From NCBI GenBank assembly GCA_009787175.1, contig WRGM01000159.1, positions 1-21,288 of the forward strand: a DNA stretch of 21,288 bases. The letters are read 5' to 3'. Positions 8,296 through 14,702 of this stretch are shown piece by piece. The translations under genes and the position numbers were made by a program. This DNA is from Candidatus Bathycorpusculum fermentans (lineage in GTDB: Archaea > Thermoproteota > Bathyarchaeia > Bathyarchaeales > Bathycorpusculaceae). The notes beneath the pieces were generated by a model. The model was not told the origin of the DNA and did no database searches. It saw nothing but the letters and a program-made list of their open reading frames with translations. Each line of letters opens with the position of its first letter. Positions within the stretch are counted from its first letter, which is position 1.

Positions 8296-8327
8296 GAATA
8301 TTATAAGCAACAAAATTAATAATATTC
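8296..8327. promoter_or_regulatory. Inverted repeat before thrB, candidate operator
   Basis: GAATATTA at 8296-8303 and its exact reverse complement TAATATTC at 8320-8327 are separated by 16 bases, in the 69-bp gap between the ACT-regulator gene and thrB. The AT content makes chance possible, but the place fits an operator or a TATA region for thrB. Confidence 0.3.
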
Positions 8328-8360
8328 ATAACACAAGTTTCTATTCAGAAGGAAAAGAAA

Positions 8361-9311
8361 ATGCCGTTAGAACAAGTAACCGTAAAAGCACCAGCAACCA
8401 GTGCCAACCTTGGTCCAGGTTTTGACATTTTCGGTATAGCCCTTGAACAACCAAACGATACTGTAACTTTAACAGCTATAAAGCAGGGAATAAAAATTCA
8501 AAACAGAGGCATAGGGGCAAAAACAATTTCGCTTACACCTGAAAAAAACACGGCAGGTCTTGTAGCAAAAAAAATGCTAAAAGATTTCAAAATAAATAGT
8601 GGCTTACAAATTCACATAGAGAAAGGCGTTTTTCCTGGAAAAGGATTAGGAAGCAGCGCAGCTTCAGCATCCGCAGTAGCTGTTGGCATAAACGCCATGT
8701 TTAGCTTAAATTTAAACATTAAACAGTTAATTGAATATGCAGCAAAAGGAGAAGTAGCCGCTGCAGGTTCTGAGCATGCGGATAATGTATCAGCGGCGAT
8801 TTGTGGAAACTTTGTACTCATAAGATCGTATGATCCATTAGAGATAATAAATTTAGAGTGCCCTAAAGATTTGGAGCTAGCTGTTGCTATGCCTAAAATG
8901 ATTACTCCGCCGAATAAAACGGAGAAAGCTAGGGCAGTTATTCCTAAACTTGTGCCTTTAGAGAAGCATGTTCATAATTTAGGTAAGGCATCGGCTATGG
9001 CTGCGGGTTTTGCTATGGGTGATGTGGATGTTATTGGGCGGTCTATGGTTGATGATATTGTTGAGCCGGCGAGGTCTATATTAATTCCTGGTTATAGTGT
9101 AATTAGGGAGAATGCGTTAAATGTGGGGGCTTTGGGTGTGACGATAAGTGGTGCGGGACCGACTATGATAGCGTTTGTTAATGGTAAAACTTGTGATGCG
9201 GCGAAAGTAGCGGTGGCTATGGGTGAAGGGTTTAGGTCGGCAGGTTATGATGTTGATGCTTTTGCGACGAGACCTGGTAGGGGTGCTTGTGTTGTGGAGG
9301 AGATGGAGTAG
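8361..9311 (+). CDS. thrB: Homoserine kinase
   Basis: 316 residues, a GHMP-family kinase that phosphorylates homoserine, the step before threonine synthase. Motif 1 is PATSANLGPGFDIFG (residues 11-25), the phosphate-binding motif is GKGLGSSAASASA (about 93-105), and motif 3 is GVTISGAGPTMIAF near residue 260. ATG start with AAGGA seven bases upstream. The stop is followed at once by the thrC ATG. Base use changes sharply inside the gene: the first ~400 bases are A/C-rich, the rest G/T-rich. Confidence 0.96.
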   Translation: MPLEQVTVKAPATSANLGPGFDIFGIALEQPNDTVTLTAIKQGIKIQNRGIGAKTISLTPEKNTAGLVAKKMLKDFKINSGLQIHIEKGVFPGKGLGSSAASASAVAVGINAMFSLNLNIKQLIEYAAKGEVAAAGSEHADNVSAAICGNFVLIRSYDPLEIINLECPKDLELAVAMPKMITPPNKTEKARAVIPKLVPLEKHVHNLGKASAMAAGFAMGDVDVIGRSMVDDIVEPARSILIPGYSVIRENALNVGALGVTISGAGPTMIAFVNGKTCDAAKVAVAMGEGFRSAGYDVDAFATRPGRGACVVEEME

Positions 9312-10544
9312 ATGAGTTTTCAGGAATGTATAAGTTGTCATGAAAAGTATGGTATAGATGAGATAGTTTATTTCTGCAGGAAATGTGGGGATATTCTTGA
9401 GATAAAATCGGATTTGGGAAAGGCTGCTGTGACTGTTAAATCGGTGGGTTATAGGGAGTCGGCGTTGTCTGTTTGGCGGTATCGTTGTTTTATGCCTATT
9501 GGTGATGCGTCTGATGTTGTTTCTTTGAGTGAGGGGGGTACGGGTTTGCATCGTTCTGAGCGTTTGGGTGAGGCTTTGGGGCTTTCGGATTTGTGGGTTA
9601 AGAATGAGGGGGAGAATCCGACTGGTAGTTTTAAGGATAGGGGTATGACTGTGGGTGTGACTAAGGCTGTGGAGTTAGGGGCGAGGCATGTTATTTGTGC
9701 GTCTACGGGTAATACGAGTGCGAGTTTGGCGGCTTATGCTGCGCGTGCGGGTATTCGTTGTACTGTTTTAATTCCATCTGGCAAAATTGCTTATGGTAAA
9801 TTGTCGCAGGCTATGATTCATGGTGCGAAGGTTTTGCAGGTTAGGGGTAATTTTGATGAGGCCTTAGGGTTTGTGTTAAAGCTTGCTGAGAAGCATAGGA
9901 GTATTTATTTGCTTAATTCGATTAATCCGTTTCGTATTGAGGGGCAGAAGTCTTTGGGTTTTGAGATTTGTGAGCAGTTAGGGGGTAATGCGCCTGATCG
10001 TTTGATAGTGCCTGTGGGTAATGCGGGGAATATAAGTGCTATTTGGAAGGGTTTTAGTGAGTTTTATCAGTTGGGTTTAATTTCAAAGTTGCCCAAAATG
10101 ACGGGTATCCAAGCGGCGGGTTCAGCGCCTATTGTTAAGGCGGTTAAGAGCCATAGCTGTAAAATTGTGCCTGTTGCTGAGCCTGAAACGGTTGCTACGG
10201 CTATTCGTATAGGCGCGCCAGTTAGTTGGAAGAAGGCTATTAATGCTATTAATGAGTCTCATGGAACGGCGGAGACGGTGACGGATGAGGAAATTTTGGA
10301 TGCTCAAAAGTTGCTTGCTCAAATTGAGGGTATATTTGTTGAGCCTGCAAGTGCTTCCTCTATTGCTGGTCTTAAAAAGCTTGTCCGTAATGGTATAATT
10401 AACAAAAATGAGCGCGTGGTCTGTGTTACCACGGGTCATGGTTTGAAGGATCCTGATATTGCAGTTAAAATGGGAGAAAAACCCGTTGAGGTTGACGCAG
10501 AAATGTCAGCTATTGAAAACGCGTTAGGTATTAAATCCAAATAA
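9312..10544 (+). CDS. thrC: Threonine synthase
   Basis: 410 residues, a fold-type II PLP enzyme that converts O-phosphohomoserine to threonine. An N-terminal zinc-ribbon-like segment (C6, C9, C22, C25) is typical of archaeal and plant-type threonine synthases. The PLP lysine is K108 in NPTGSFKDRG, and the phosphate-binding glycines are in GNAGNISA. Ser/Thr-rich CASTGNTSASLAAYAA is the usual active-site loop. The start follows the thrB stop with no gap; GGAGGAGATGG just upstream serves as ribosome-binding site, so the two genes are coupled. Much of the coding strand is G/T-rich (46 of 60 bases at 9481-9540). Confidence 0.96.
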   Translation: MSFQECISCHEKYGIDEIVYFCRKCGDILEIKSDLGKAAVTVKSVGYRESALSVWRYRCFMPIGDASDVVSLSEGGTGLHRSERLGEALGLSDLWVKNEGENPTGSFKDRGMTVGVTKAVELGARHVICASTGNTSASLAAYAARAGIRCTVLIPSGKIAYGKLSQAMIHGAKVLQVRGNFDEALGFVLKLAEKHRSIYLLNSINPFRIEGQKSLGFEICEQLGGNAPDRLIVPVGNAGNISAIWKGFSEFYQLGLISKLPKMTGIQAAGSAPIVKAVKSHSCKIVPVAEPETVATAIRIGAPVSWKKAINAINESHGTAETVTDEEILDAQKLLAQIEGIFVEPASASSIAGLKKLVRNGIINKNERVVCVTTGHGLKDPDIAVKMGEKPVEVDAEMSAIENALGIKSK

Positions 10545-10567
10545 ACATGTGGAGATAGGTGTGAGCT

Positions 10568-11596
10568 GTGAGAATAATTCTAGTTGGCTATGGTATTGTC
10601 GGTAAAGGCGTAACGACTATTCTTGCTAAAAGGTATATGGAAAAGTTTACCTGTTATGGGTTTAATCCCAAAGTTGTCGCCATAGCAGATATTGACGGTG
10701 CGGTTATAAATAGCAGAGGATTTAGCTCTGAAAAGCTTGAGGAGATTAGGCAGAGGGGGTATCCTATTTCTGCGGATAAGGATTTTGGTTGTAAGGATAT
10801 GAGTGCTCTTGAGGTTATTGAGAGTGTTGAAGCAGAAGTTGTTGTTGAGGTAACGCCTGTTAATATTAAGAATGCTGAGCCGGCGCTTTCGCATATAACA
10901 AAAGCGTTTAAGACAAGAAAGCATGTTGTTACGACTAATAAGGGTCCGCTGGCGTTGGCTATGCCGGCGTTAACGGAGCTTGCAGAGCATAATGATGTAT
11001 TTTTGCGTTTTAGCGGTACTGTGGGCGGGGGAACGCCTATGTTAGAGTTTGCTAAGCGCTGTCTTGCAGGAGATAAAATTTTAAAAATACAAGGCATTTT
11101 AAATGGCACTACTAATTATATTTTATCTGAAATGGGGCAAAGCAGTATTTCATTTGAAGATGCATTAACAAACGCGCAAAAGCTAGGTTATGCGGAAAGA
11201 GAGCCATCTATGGATATTGACGGCTTTGATACAGCCTGCAAAGTTGTCATATTGTCTAATTGGATTATGGGTAAGAAGGTAACCTTGAGGGATGTAGATA
11301 TTACAGGCATACGCGGTGTAACTTTTGAAATGTTAAAAGGTGCGGTGAAGAGAAATAGCACTATAAAGCTTATAGGCACCGTGGATGAAGATGAGGTTTC
11401 TGTTAAGCCAGTAGAGATTCCATGGGCAAACCCGCTATGTGTCAGCGGAGTTCTTAACGCGGTCACTTTTCACACAGAATACTCTGCAGACCAAACATTA
11501 ATTGGCCGCGGCGCTGGGGGAATTGAAACAGCAAATGCCGTTTTAAGAGACCTCTTAGACATAAGACATAAGTTAGCCTCAAAACTATTATCTTAA
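10568..11596 (+). CDS. hom: Homoserine dehydrogenase
   Basis: 342 residues, the short form with no C-terminal ACT domain, as usual in archaea. It reduces aspartate semialdehyde to homoserine. The nucleotide-binding motif is VGYGIVGKGV (residues 6-15). The conserved TTNKGPLA has K125. The catalytic region runs through GTVGGGTPMLEFAK, ILNGTTNYILSEM and EREPSMDIDGFDTACK with K225. GTG start, supported by GGAGATAGGTG 7-17 bases upstream. It follows thrC by 23 bases, so one operon is likely. With no ACT domain here, feedback control probably acts on LysC or through the upstream regulator. Confidence 0.95.
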   Translation: MRIILVGYGIVGKGVTTILAKRYMEKFTCYGFNPKVVAIADIDGAVINSRGFSSEKLEEIRQRGYPISADKDFGCKDMSALEVIESVEAEVVVEVTPVNIKNAEPALSHITKAFKTRKHVVTTNKGPLALAMPALTELAEHNDVFLRFSGTVGGGTPMLEFAKRCLAGDKILKIQGILNGTTNYILSEMGQSSISFEDALTNAQKLGYAEREPSMDIDGFDTACKVVILSNWIMGKKVTLRDVDITGIRGVTFEMLKGAVKRNSTIKLIGTVDEDEVSVKPVEIPWANPLCVSGVLNAVTFHTEYSADQTLIGRGAGGIETANAVLRDLLDIRHKLASKLLS

Positions 11597-11613
11597 ATTA
11601 AATTAATTAAATT
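11594..11613 (+). promoter_or_regulatory. AT-rich stretch before lysC, possible internal promoter
   Basis: TAAATTAAATTAATTAAATT fills most of the 35-base gap between hom and lysC. It could act as a TATA region for a separate lysC transcript or be simple AT-rich spacer; the short distance to the ATG gives little help. Confidence 0.25.
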
Positions 11614-11631
11614 GAGAGCTGAAAGTAGGGT

Positions 11632-13041
11632 ATGAAAAAGGTAATTATGAAATTTGGCGGAACCAGTGTTGGTACAGGTAAAAATATACGTCAAGTAGCC
11701 AGTATAGTTTCGCAGTACTCTAAAGAGTACAAAATTGCTGTTGTAGTCTCAGCCTTGGCAGGTGTTACAAACAAGCTTTTAGAAGTTGCCTGTCAAGCAA
11801 AAAAAGGCGATGAAAAACTAGTTAAAGAATTCATATATGAAATGCTGCAGAAGCATAAAGAAGCCGTTGACTCTGCAATTACAGATAAAGCCCTACAGGA
11901 GAAAGTCAGTCAGATAATTGGGAGTATAATAGCTGAGCTTGAAAAAGTTTTAACAGGCATATGCTATGTAGGCGAGTTAACAGCTAAATCTAAAGATTAC
12001 GTAGTCTCCTTCGGTGAACGCCTATCAGCACCAATTGTATGGGGAGCAATACAAGATAACAAGTTGGAAACACAATGTTTTACAGGTAAAGAGGCAGGTA
12101 TTGTAACTGATTCCAACTTTGGCGAAGCAGACCCCTTAATGAATTTTACCACACATCTTGTACATGAAAGACTAAACCCGCTCTTAGAGAAAAAAATAAT
12201 CCCAGTAGTTACAGGATTCATAGCAGCAAACCAAGACGGAATAGTAACCACCGTTGGACGAGGAGGCAGCGACTATACAGCAACAATCCTAGGCGTCGCA
12301 CTAAAAGCCGACGAAGTTTGGATATGGACAGACGTCGACGGAATTATGACCACAGACCCAAAAATTGTTTCCACAGCAAAACTATTACCACAACTTAGCT
12401 ATCAAGAAGCCGCAGAAATGGCAATATTTGGCGCAAAAGCTATGCACCCACGCGCCCTAGGACCAGTAAGCAAAGAAAACATACCCATCAGAATACGCAA
12501 CTCATTCCAACCAGAAAAACAAGGCACACTCATAACAAAAGAACCTCTAGCAAACACAAAAAAAATCGTAAACGCCGTAGCCATGATAAAAGACGTAGCC
12601 ATGCTCAACGTAAACGGAGCCGCAATGGTCGGAGCACCCGGCAGCTACGCAAAAGTCTTCGACGTACTAGGCAGAAATAACATAAACATTATGATGATAT
12701 CCACAGCAGCATCAGAAGCAAACATTTCAATGATAATAAAACGTGGCATGCTAAGCAGAGCAATAAGCAACATTGAAATCGCCCTCCAAGAAAAAGGCGG
12801 ACTCGTAAACGAAATAACATACGAAGACGATGTAGCCGTAATCGCAGTAATGGGTGCCTACATGAAAGGCACCCTAGGCCTAGCATCAAAAATCTTTGAC
12901 ATAGCAGCCAAAAAAGGCATAAACATACGCATGATCGCCCAAAACAGCTCAGAACTAAACATAAGCTTCGTTGTCAAAGAAAAAGACGGCATAGAAGTAG
13001 TCAAAGCAATACATGAAGAATTCAACCTCGACAAAACATAA
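11632..13041 (+). CDS. lysC: Aspartate kinase
   Basis: 469 residues, the first enzyme of the aspartate family. The amino-acid kinase domain starts with MKFGGTSVGTGKNIR (residues 6-20); other marks are SFGERLSAPI, TVGRGGSDYTATILG and the WTDVDGIMTTDP loop. Two ACT domains close the protein (about 315-390 and 395-465, with LNVNGAAMVGAPG and IAVMGAYMKGTLG), the usual site of lysine or threonine feedback. Last gene of the threonine cluster. Coding-strand base use becomes strongly A/C-rich toward the 3' end (only 18 of 60 bases are G or T at 12541-12600), opposite to thrC on the same strand. Confidence 0.96.
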   Translation: MKKVIMKFGGTSVGTGKNIRQVASIVSQYSKEYKIAVVVSALAGVTNKLLEVACQAKKGDEKLVKEFIYEMLQKHKEAVDSAITDKALQEKVSQIIGSIIAELEKVLTGICYVGELTAKSKDYVVSFGERLSAPIVWGAIQDNKLETQCFTGKEAGIVTDSNFGEADPLMNFTTHLVHERLNPLLEKKIIPVVTGFIAANQDGIVTTVGRGGSDYTATILGVALKADEVWIWTDVDGIMTTDPKIVSTAKLLPQLSYQEAAEMAIFGAKAMHPRALGPVSKENIPIRIRNSFQPEKQGTLITKEPLANTKKIVNAVAMIKDVAMLNVNGAAMVGAPGSYAKVFDVLGRNNINIMMISTAASEANISMIIKRGMLSRAISNIEIALQEKGGLVNEITYEDDVAVIAVMGAYMKGTLGLASKIFDIAAKKGINIRMIAQNSSELNISFVVKEKDGIEVVKAIHEEFNLDKT

Positions 13042-13424
13042 CAGACCATAAGATGACACAAAGATCTGCCAACCAGTTCAACATACAAAAACGATAACCC
13101 AAGAAATCACTGGAGCAAAACAAGATTTGAATACACTTTACAAAAGTAAGTGGCACCATCAATCACGTACGCCTTTAGGTACAAAACTGAAAAGTATGTA
13201 TTTAGCTTGCGTGTTTTTATTAAAGCATCTATACATGAATTTGCATATGTAGCTGTGTTTGTTGCGCAAAAAATGGCATGAAAGGTTAAATGTTAACGAA
13301 ATTTTTGCTGAGAGATAAATACATACTATTTCACAAATCAATAGGATCAGCAGTAGTTTTTGGCAATTATACGTATAAAATTAGTAGAGAATCTGGTTTA
13401 TTGGGTTTTTTGTTGTGTTTTTAT
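13042..13424. other. 383-bp non-coding stretch between lysC and vapC
   Basis: It holds an inverted-repeat element at 13188-13333 and plus-strand T-runs at 13406-13422. The one open frame of 60 codons on the minus strand (13159-13341) runs through the inverted repeat, has no recognisable domain and no clear start signals. No RNA gene was recognised. Confidence 0.6.
13188..13333. repeat. 146-bp element with near-perfect terminal inverted repeats (MITE-like)
   Basis: TGAAAAGTATGTATTTA at 13188-13204 is matched in reverse complement at 13316-13333 with one inserted base; the inner 12 bases (AGTATGTATTTA) pair perfectly. The 111 bases between are AT-rich, with no ORF. No clear target duplication is visible, and no transposase in the window has been shown to share these ends. 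Alternatives are a large regulatory or RNA hairpin. Confidence 0.5.
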
Positions 13425-13427
13425 TTA
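13403..13427 (+). terminator. T-run terminator candidate downstream of lysC
   Basis: After GGG the plus strand has six T, then GTTGTG, then five T and ATTTAT. It lies just before the 3' end of the convergent vapC and could stop transcripts from the threonine cluster before they run antisense through vapBC. Confidence 0.35.
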
Positions 13428-13844
13428 TGCTGAGAGTAGTGTTGTAGTTGTTTGCGTTTGTACGTATTTTTTGGCTTTGTTTCTGAAGGCTGTGTCTTCG
13501 GTTACTAGGTGTATGTTGTTTTGTTTGGCGAAGTATATGTAGCTTGAGTCGTAGAATGAGAGGTTTTCGGTTTTTGCTATTTTCATTATTTGTTGGAATG
13601 TTGTGTCTTGGTTTGGGATTTTTTCTGTTCGTGAGAGGATTGTTTGTGTTACTTTTTCTAGTGTGTTTATTTCTGTTGGGGTTAAAAATTTGGTGATGGT
13701 TGATTCTTTTAAAAGTGCGTTTCCTACTTCGTAGACGGTTAGGTCGAGTATGGATAGTTTTTGGAGTTGTTGTAGTGTTGTTTGTACGTTTGCTTTTTTT
13801 ATTAAAAATATGAAGGCGCTTGCGTCGAAGAGGTATTGTATCAT
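13425..13844 (-). CDS. vapC: VapC-type PIN-domain toxin
   Basis: 139 residues, one PIN domain, a metal-dependent ribonuclease fold. The four acidic positions are present: D7 (LFDASAF), E39 (VYEVGNALL), D99 (SFYDSSY) and D117 (VTEDTAF), so it should be active. VapC toxins usually cut tRNA or rRNA and are neutralised by a partner VapB. Its ATG overlaps the vapB stop as ATGA, the usual coupled arrangement. The coding strand is strongly A/C-rich. It lies at the left edge of the accessory region. Confidence 0.92.
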   Translation of the reverse strand: MIQYLFDASAFIFLIKKANVQTTLQQLQKLSILDLTVYEVGNALLKESTITKFLTPTEINTLEKVTQTILSRTEKIPNQDTTFQQIMKIAKTENLSFYDSSYIYFAKQNNIHLVTEDTAFRNKAKKYVQTQTTTTLLSA

Positions 13845-14065
13845 CGTAGGTCTCTTGAGTCGTGTATGGAGGTCATTATTTCTGCGTCAGGGATTTTTTC
13901 TAGGACTATTTTCATTTCACTTATGGCAGTGGTTAATTCGGCGTTTTCGATTTTGCGGATTTCATCTTCTAGGGCTAGGCGTACTGTTTCGCTTATGTTG
14001 ATTTTGTGTTGCCTTATTTTGTCTTTTAGGTTTTTTTCTACGCGTACAGTAATAATTTCTGACAT
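13841..14065 (-). CDS. vapB: VapB-type ribbon-helix-helix antitoxin
   Basis: 74 residues. The N-terminal part (EIITVRVEKNLKDKIRQHKI, then NISETVRLALEDEIRK) is a ribbon-helix-helix DNA-binding domain; the C-terminal tail (MKIVLEKIPDAEIM...) would wrap the toxin. ATG start 25-32 bases after a TATA-like box, with no ribosome-binding site, so the message is probably leaderless. It likely represses its own promoter through the GTATTAC-type heptamers at 14075-14137. Confidence 0.88.
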   Translation of the reverse strand: MSEIITVRVEKNLKDKIRQHKINISETVRLALEDEIRKIENAELTTAISEMKIVLEKIPDAEIMTSIHDSRDLR

Positions 14066-14074
14066 ACAAAAAAA

Positions 14075-14137
14075 GTATTACAGCTACATATATAAAAATA
14101 GTGATACACAAAATAAGTAATACAATATCAGTAATAC
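14075..14137 (-). promoter_or_regulatory. vapBC promoter with a set of operator-like heptamers
   Basis: The TATA-like box is TTTTATAT on the minus strand (14090-14097). Around it, on the plus strand, are GTATTAC (14075-14081), GTGATAC (14101-14107), GTAATAC (14117-14123) and GTAATAC (14131-14137). The first is the exact inverse of the last two. Spacings of the last three are 16 and 14 bases. RHH antitoxins bind short repeated half-sites next to their promoter, so these are the probable VapB(C) sites. Confidence 0.6.
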
Positions 14138-14221
14138 AACACCAAAAAACCAAAAAATAAAGCCTTACTTCAAGGGTTTTTGAGGACAATATTTTGATAA
14201 AATGAGAACAACTCAATTCTT

Positions 14222-14569
14222 ATGACAGCGCCACAAGAATTTCAATACCAGAAAGTTTTGAACAACAAACGCGCTGATTATGAAAAACAGATTATGTCGC
14301 CACTGGCGACACAATTGACCACAGGACATGGTCAAAGCTTTGAAACGCGCAATTTACATCGTATGATACAGTTTTTGGAACAAATACCAAATTGTGAGAT
14401 TATGTCGCAGCTCGCGACACAATTAAGCTAGTCACATATCAATGATGTTTTACCACTTAAAACAAACGAGTCACGATGATACTATTTGGACGAAACGGTT
14501 ATTAGACAGATTGACCGAGATGAGTTACGTAAACTTATTTCTCGCAAAGTATATGAATAAAAAGAATAT
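14222..14569 (+). pseudogene. Decayed DUF1016 (YhcG-like) nuclease gene, N-terminal part
   Basis: The frame reads VLNNKRADYEKQIMSPLATQ, then FETRNLHRMIQFLEQ and CEIMSQLATQLS. This is the DUF1016 N-terminal signature (RAEYGKQIV..L..QL, RNLHRMIQF, QL-SWSH). The Trp of SWSH is now TAG (14429-14431). The same frame goes on as SHINDVLPLK, and after TGA (14477-14479) as YYLDETVIRQIDRDELRKLI and SRKVYE, then TAA (14558-14560). The usual N-terminal residues before VLNNKRA and the whole C-terminal PD-(D/E)XK domain are missing. So this is a fragment with three nonsense codons. DUF1016 proteins are often found with restriction and other defence systems. Confidence 0.82.
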
Positions 14570-14702
14570 CCAGCACACAAATAGAAGACCTAGCCAAAGA
14601 TTGATTGATCTGTGGTATCTGCAACTGTGGAAAATAACATTTCTATAAGAAGTTTATTAAGTGAAATATGTCAAAATCATGTTTTGGATATAAAAGTGGA
14701 GT
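14570..14702. other. Unassigned AT-rich remnant
   Basis: This follows the DUF1016 remnant. A frameshifted piece (QIEDLAKD near 14578-14601) may be more of it. In the original frame another stretch (SVVSATVENNISIRSLLSEI) is open into the helicase 3' end, but it matches nothing I recognise. Confidence 0.3.

Noticed and set aside
9117..9551. 144-codon minus-strand frame across the thrB/thrC junction
   Set aside because: It is antisense to two well-conserved genes and has no domain; explained by base skew.
13159..13341. 60-codon minus-strand frame
   Set aside because: It runs through the inverted-repeat element, is rich in Cys/Phe/Ile without a recognisable pattern and lacks start signals.
14291..14424. 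Two similar 26-base hairpins (TGTCGC...GCGACA) 108 bases apart, looking like a REP pair
   Set aside because: They encode the two IMS-x-LATQL stretches of the DUF1016 N-terminal domain, a duplicated peptide that is normal in that family. The palindromes follow from Ser-TCG and Ala-Thr-GCGACA codons.
13841..14431. Similarity of the VapB tail (EKIPDAEIM) to the DUF1016 remnant (EQIPNCEIM)
   Set aside because: Short and in unrelated folds; the DUF1016 peptide is explained by its own family, so I take it as chance.
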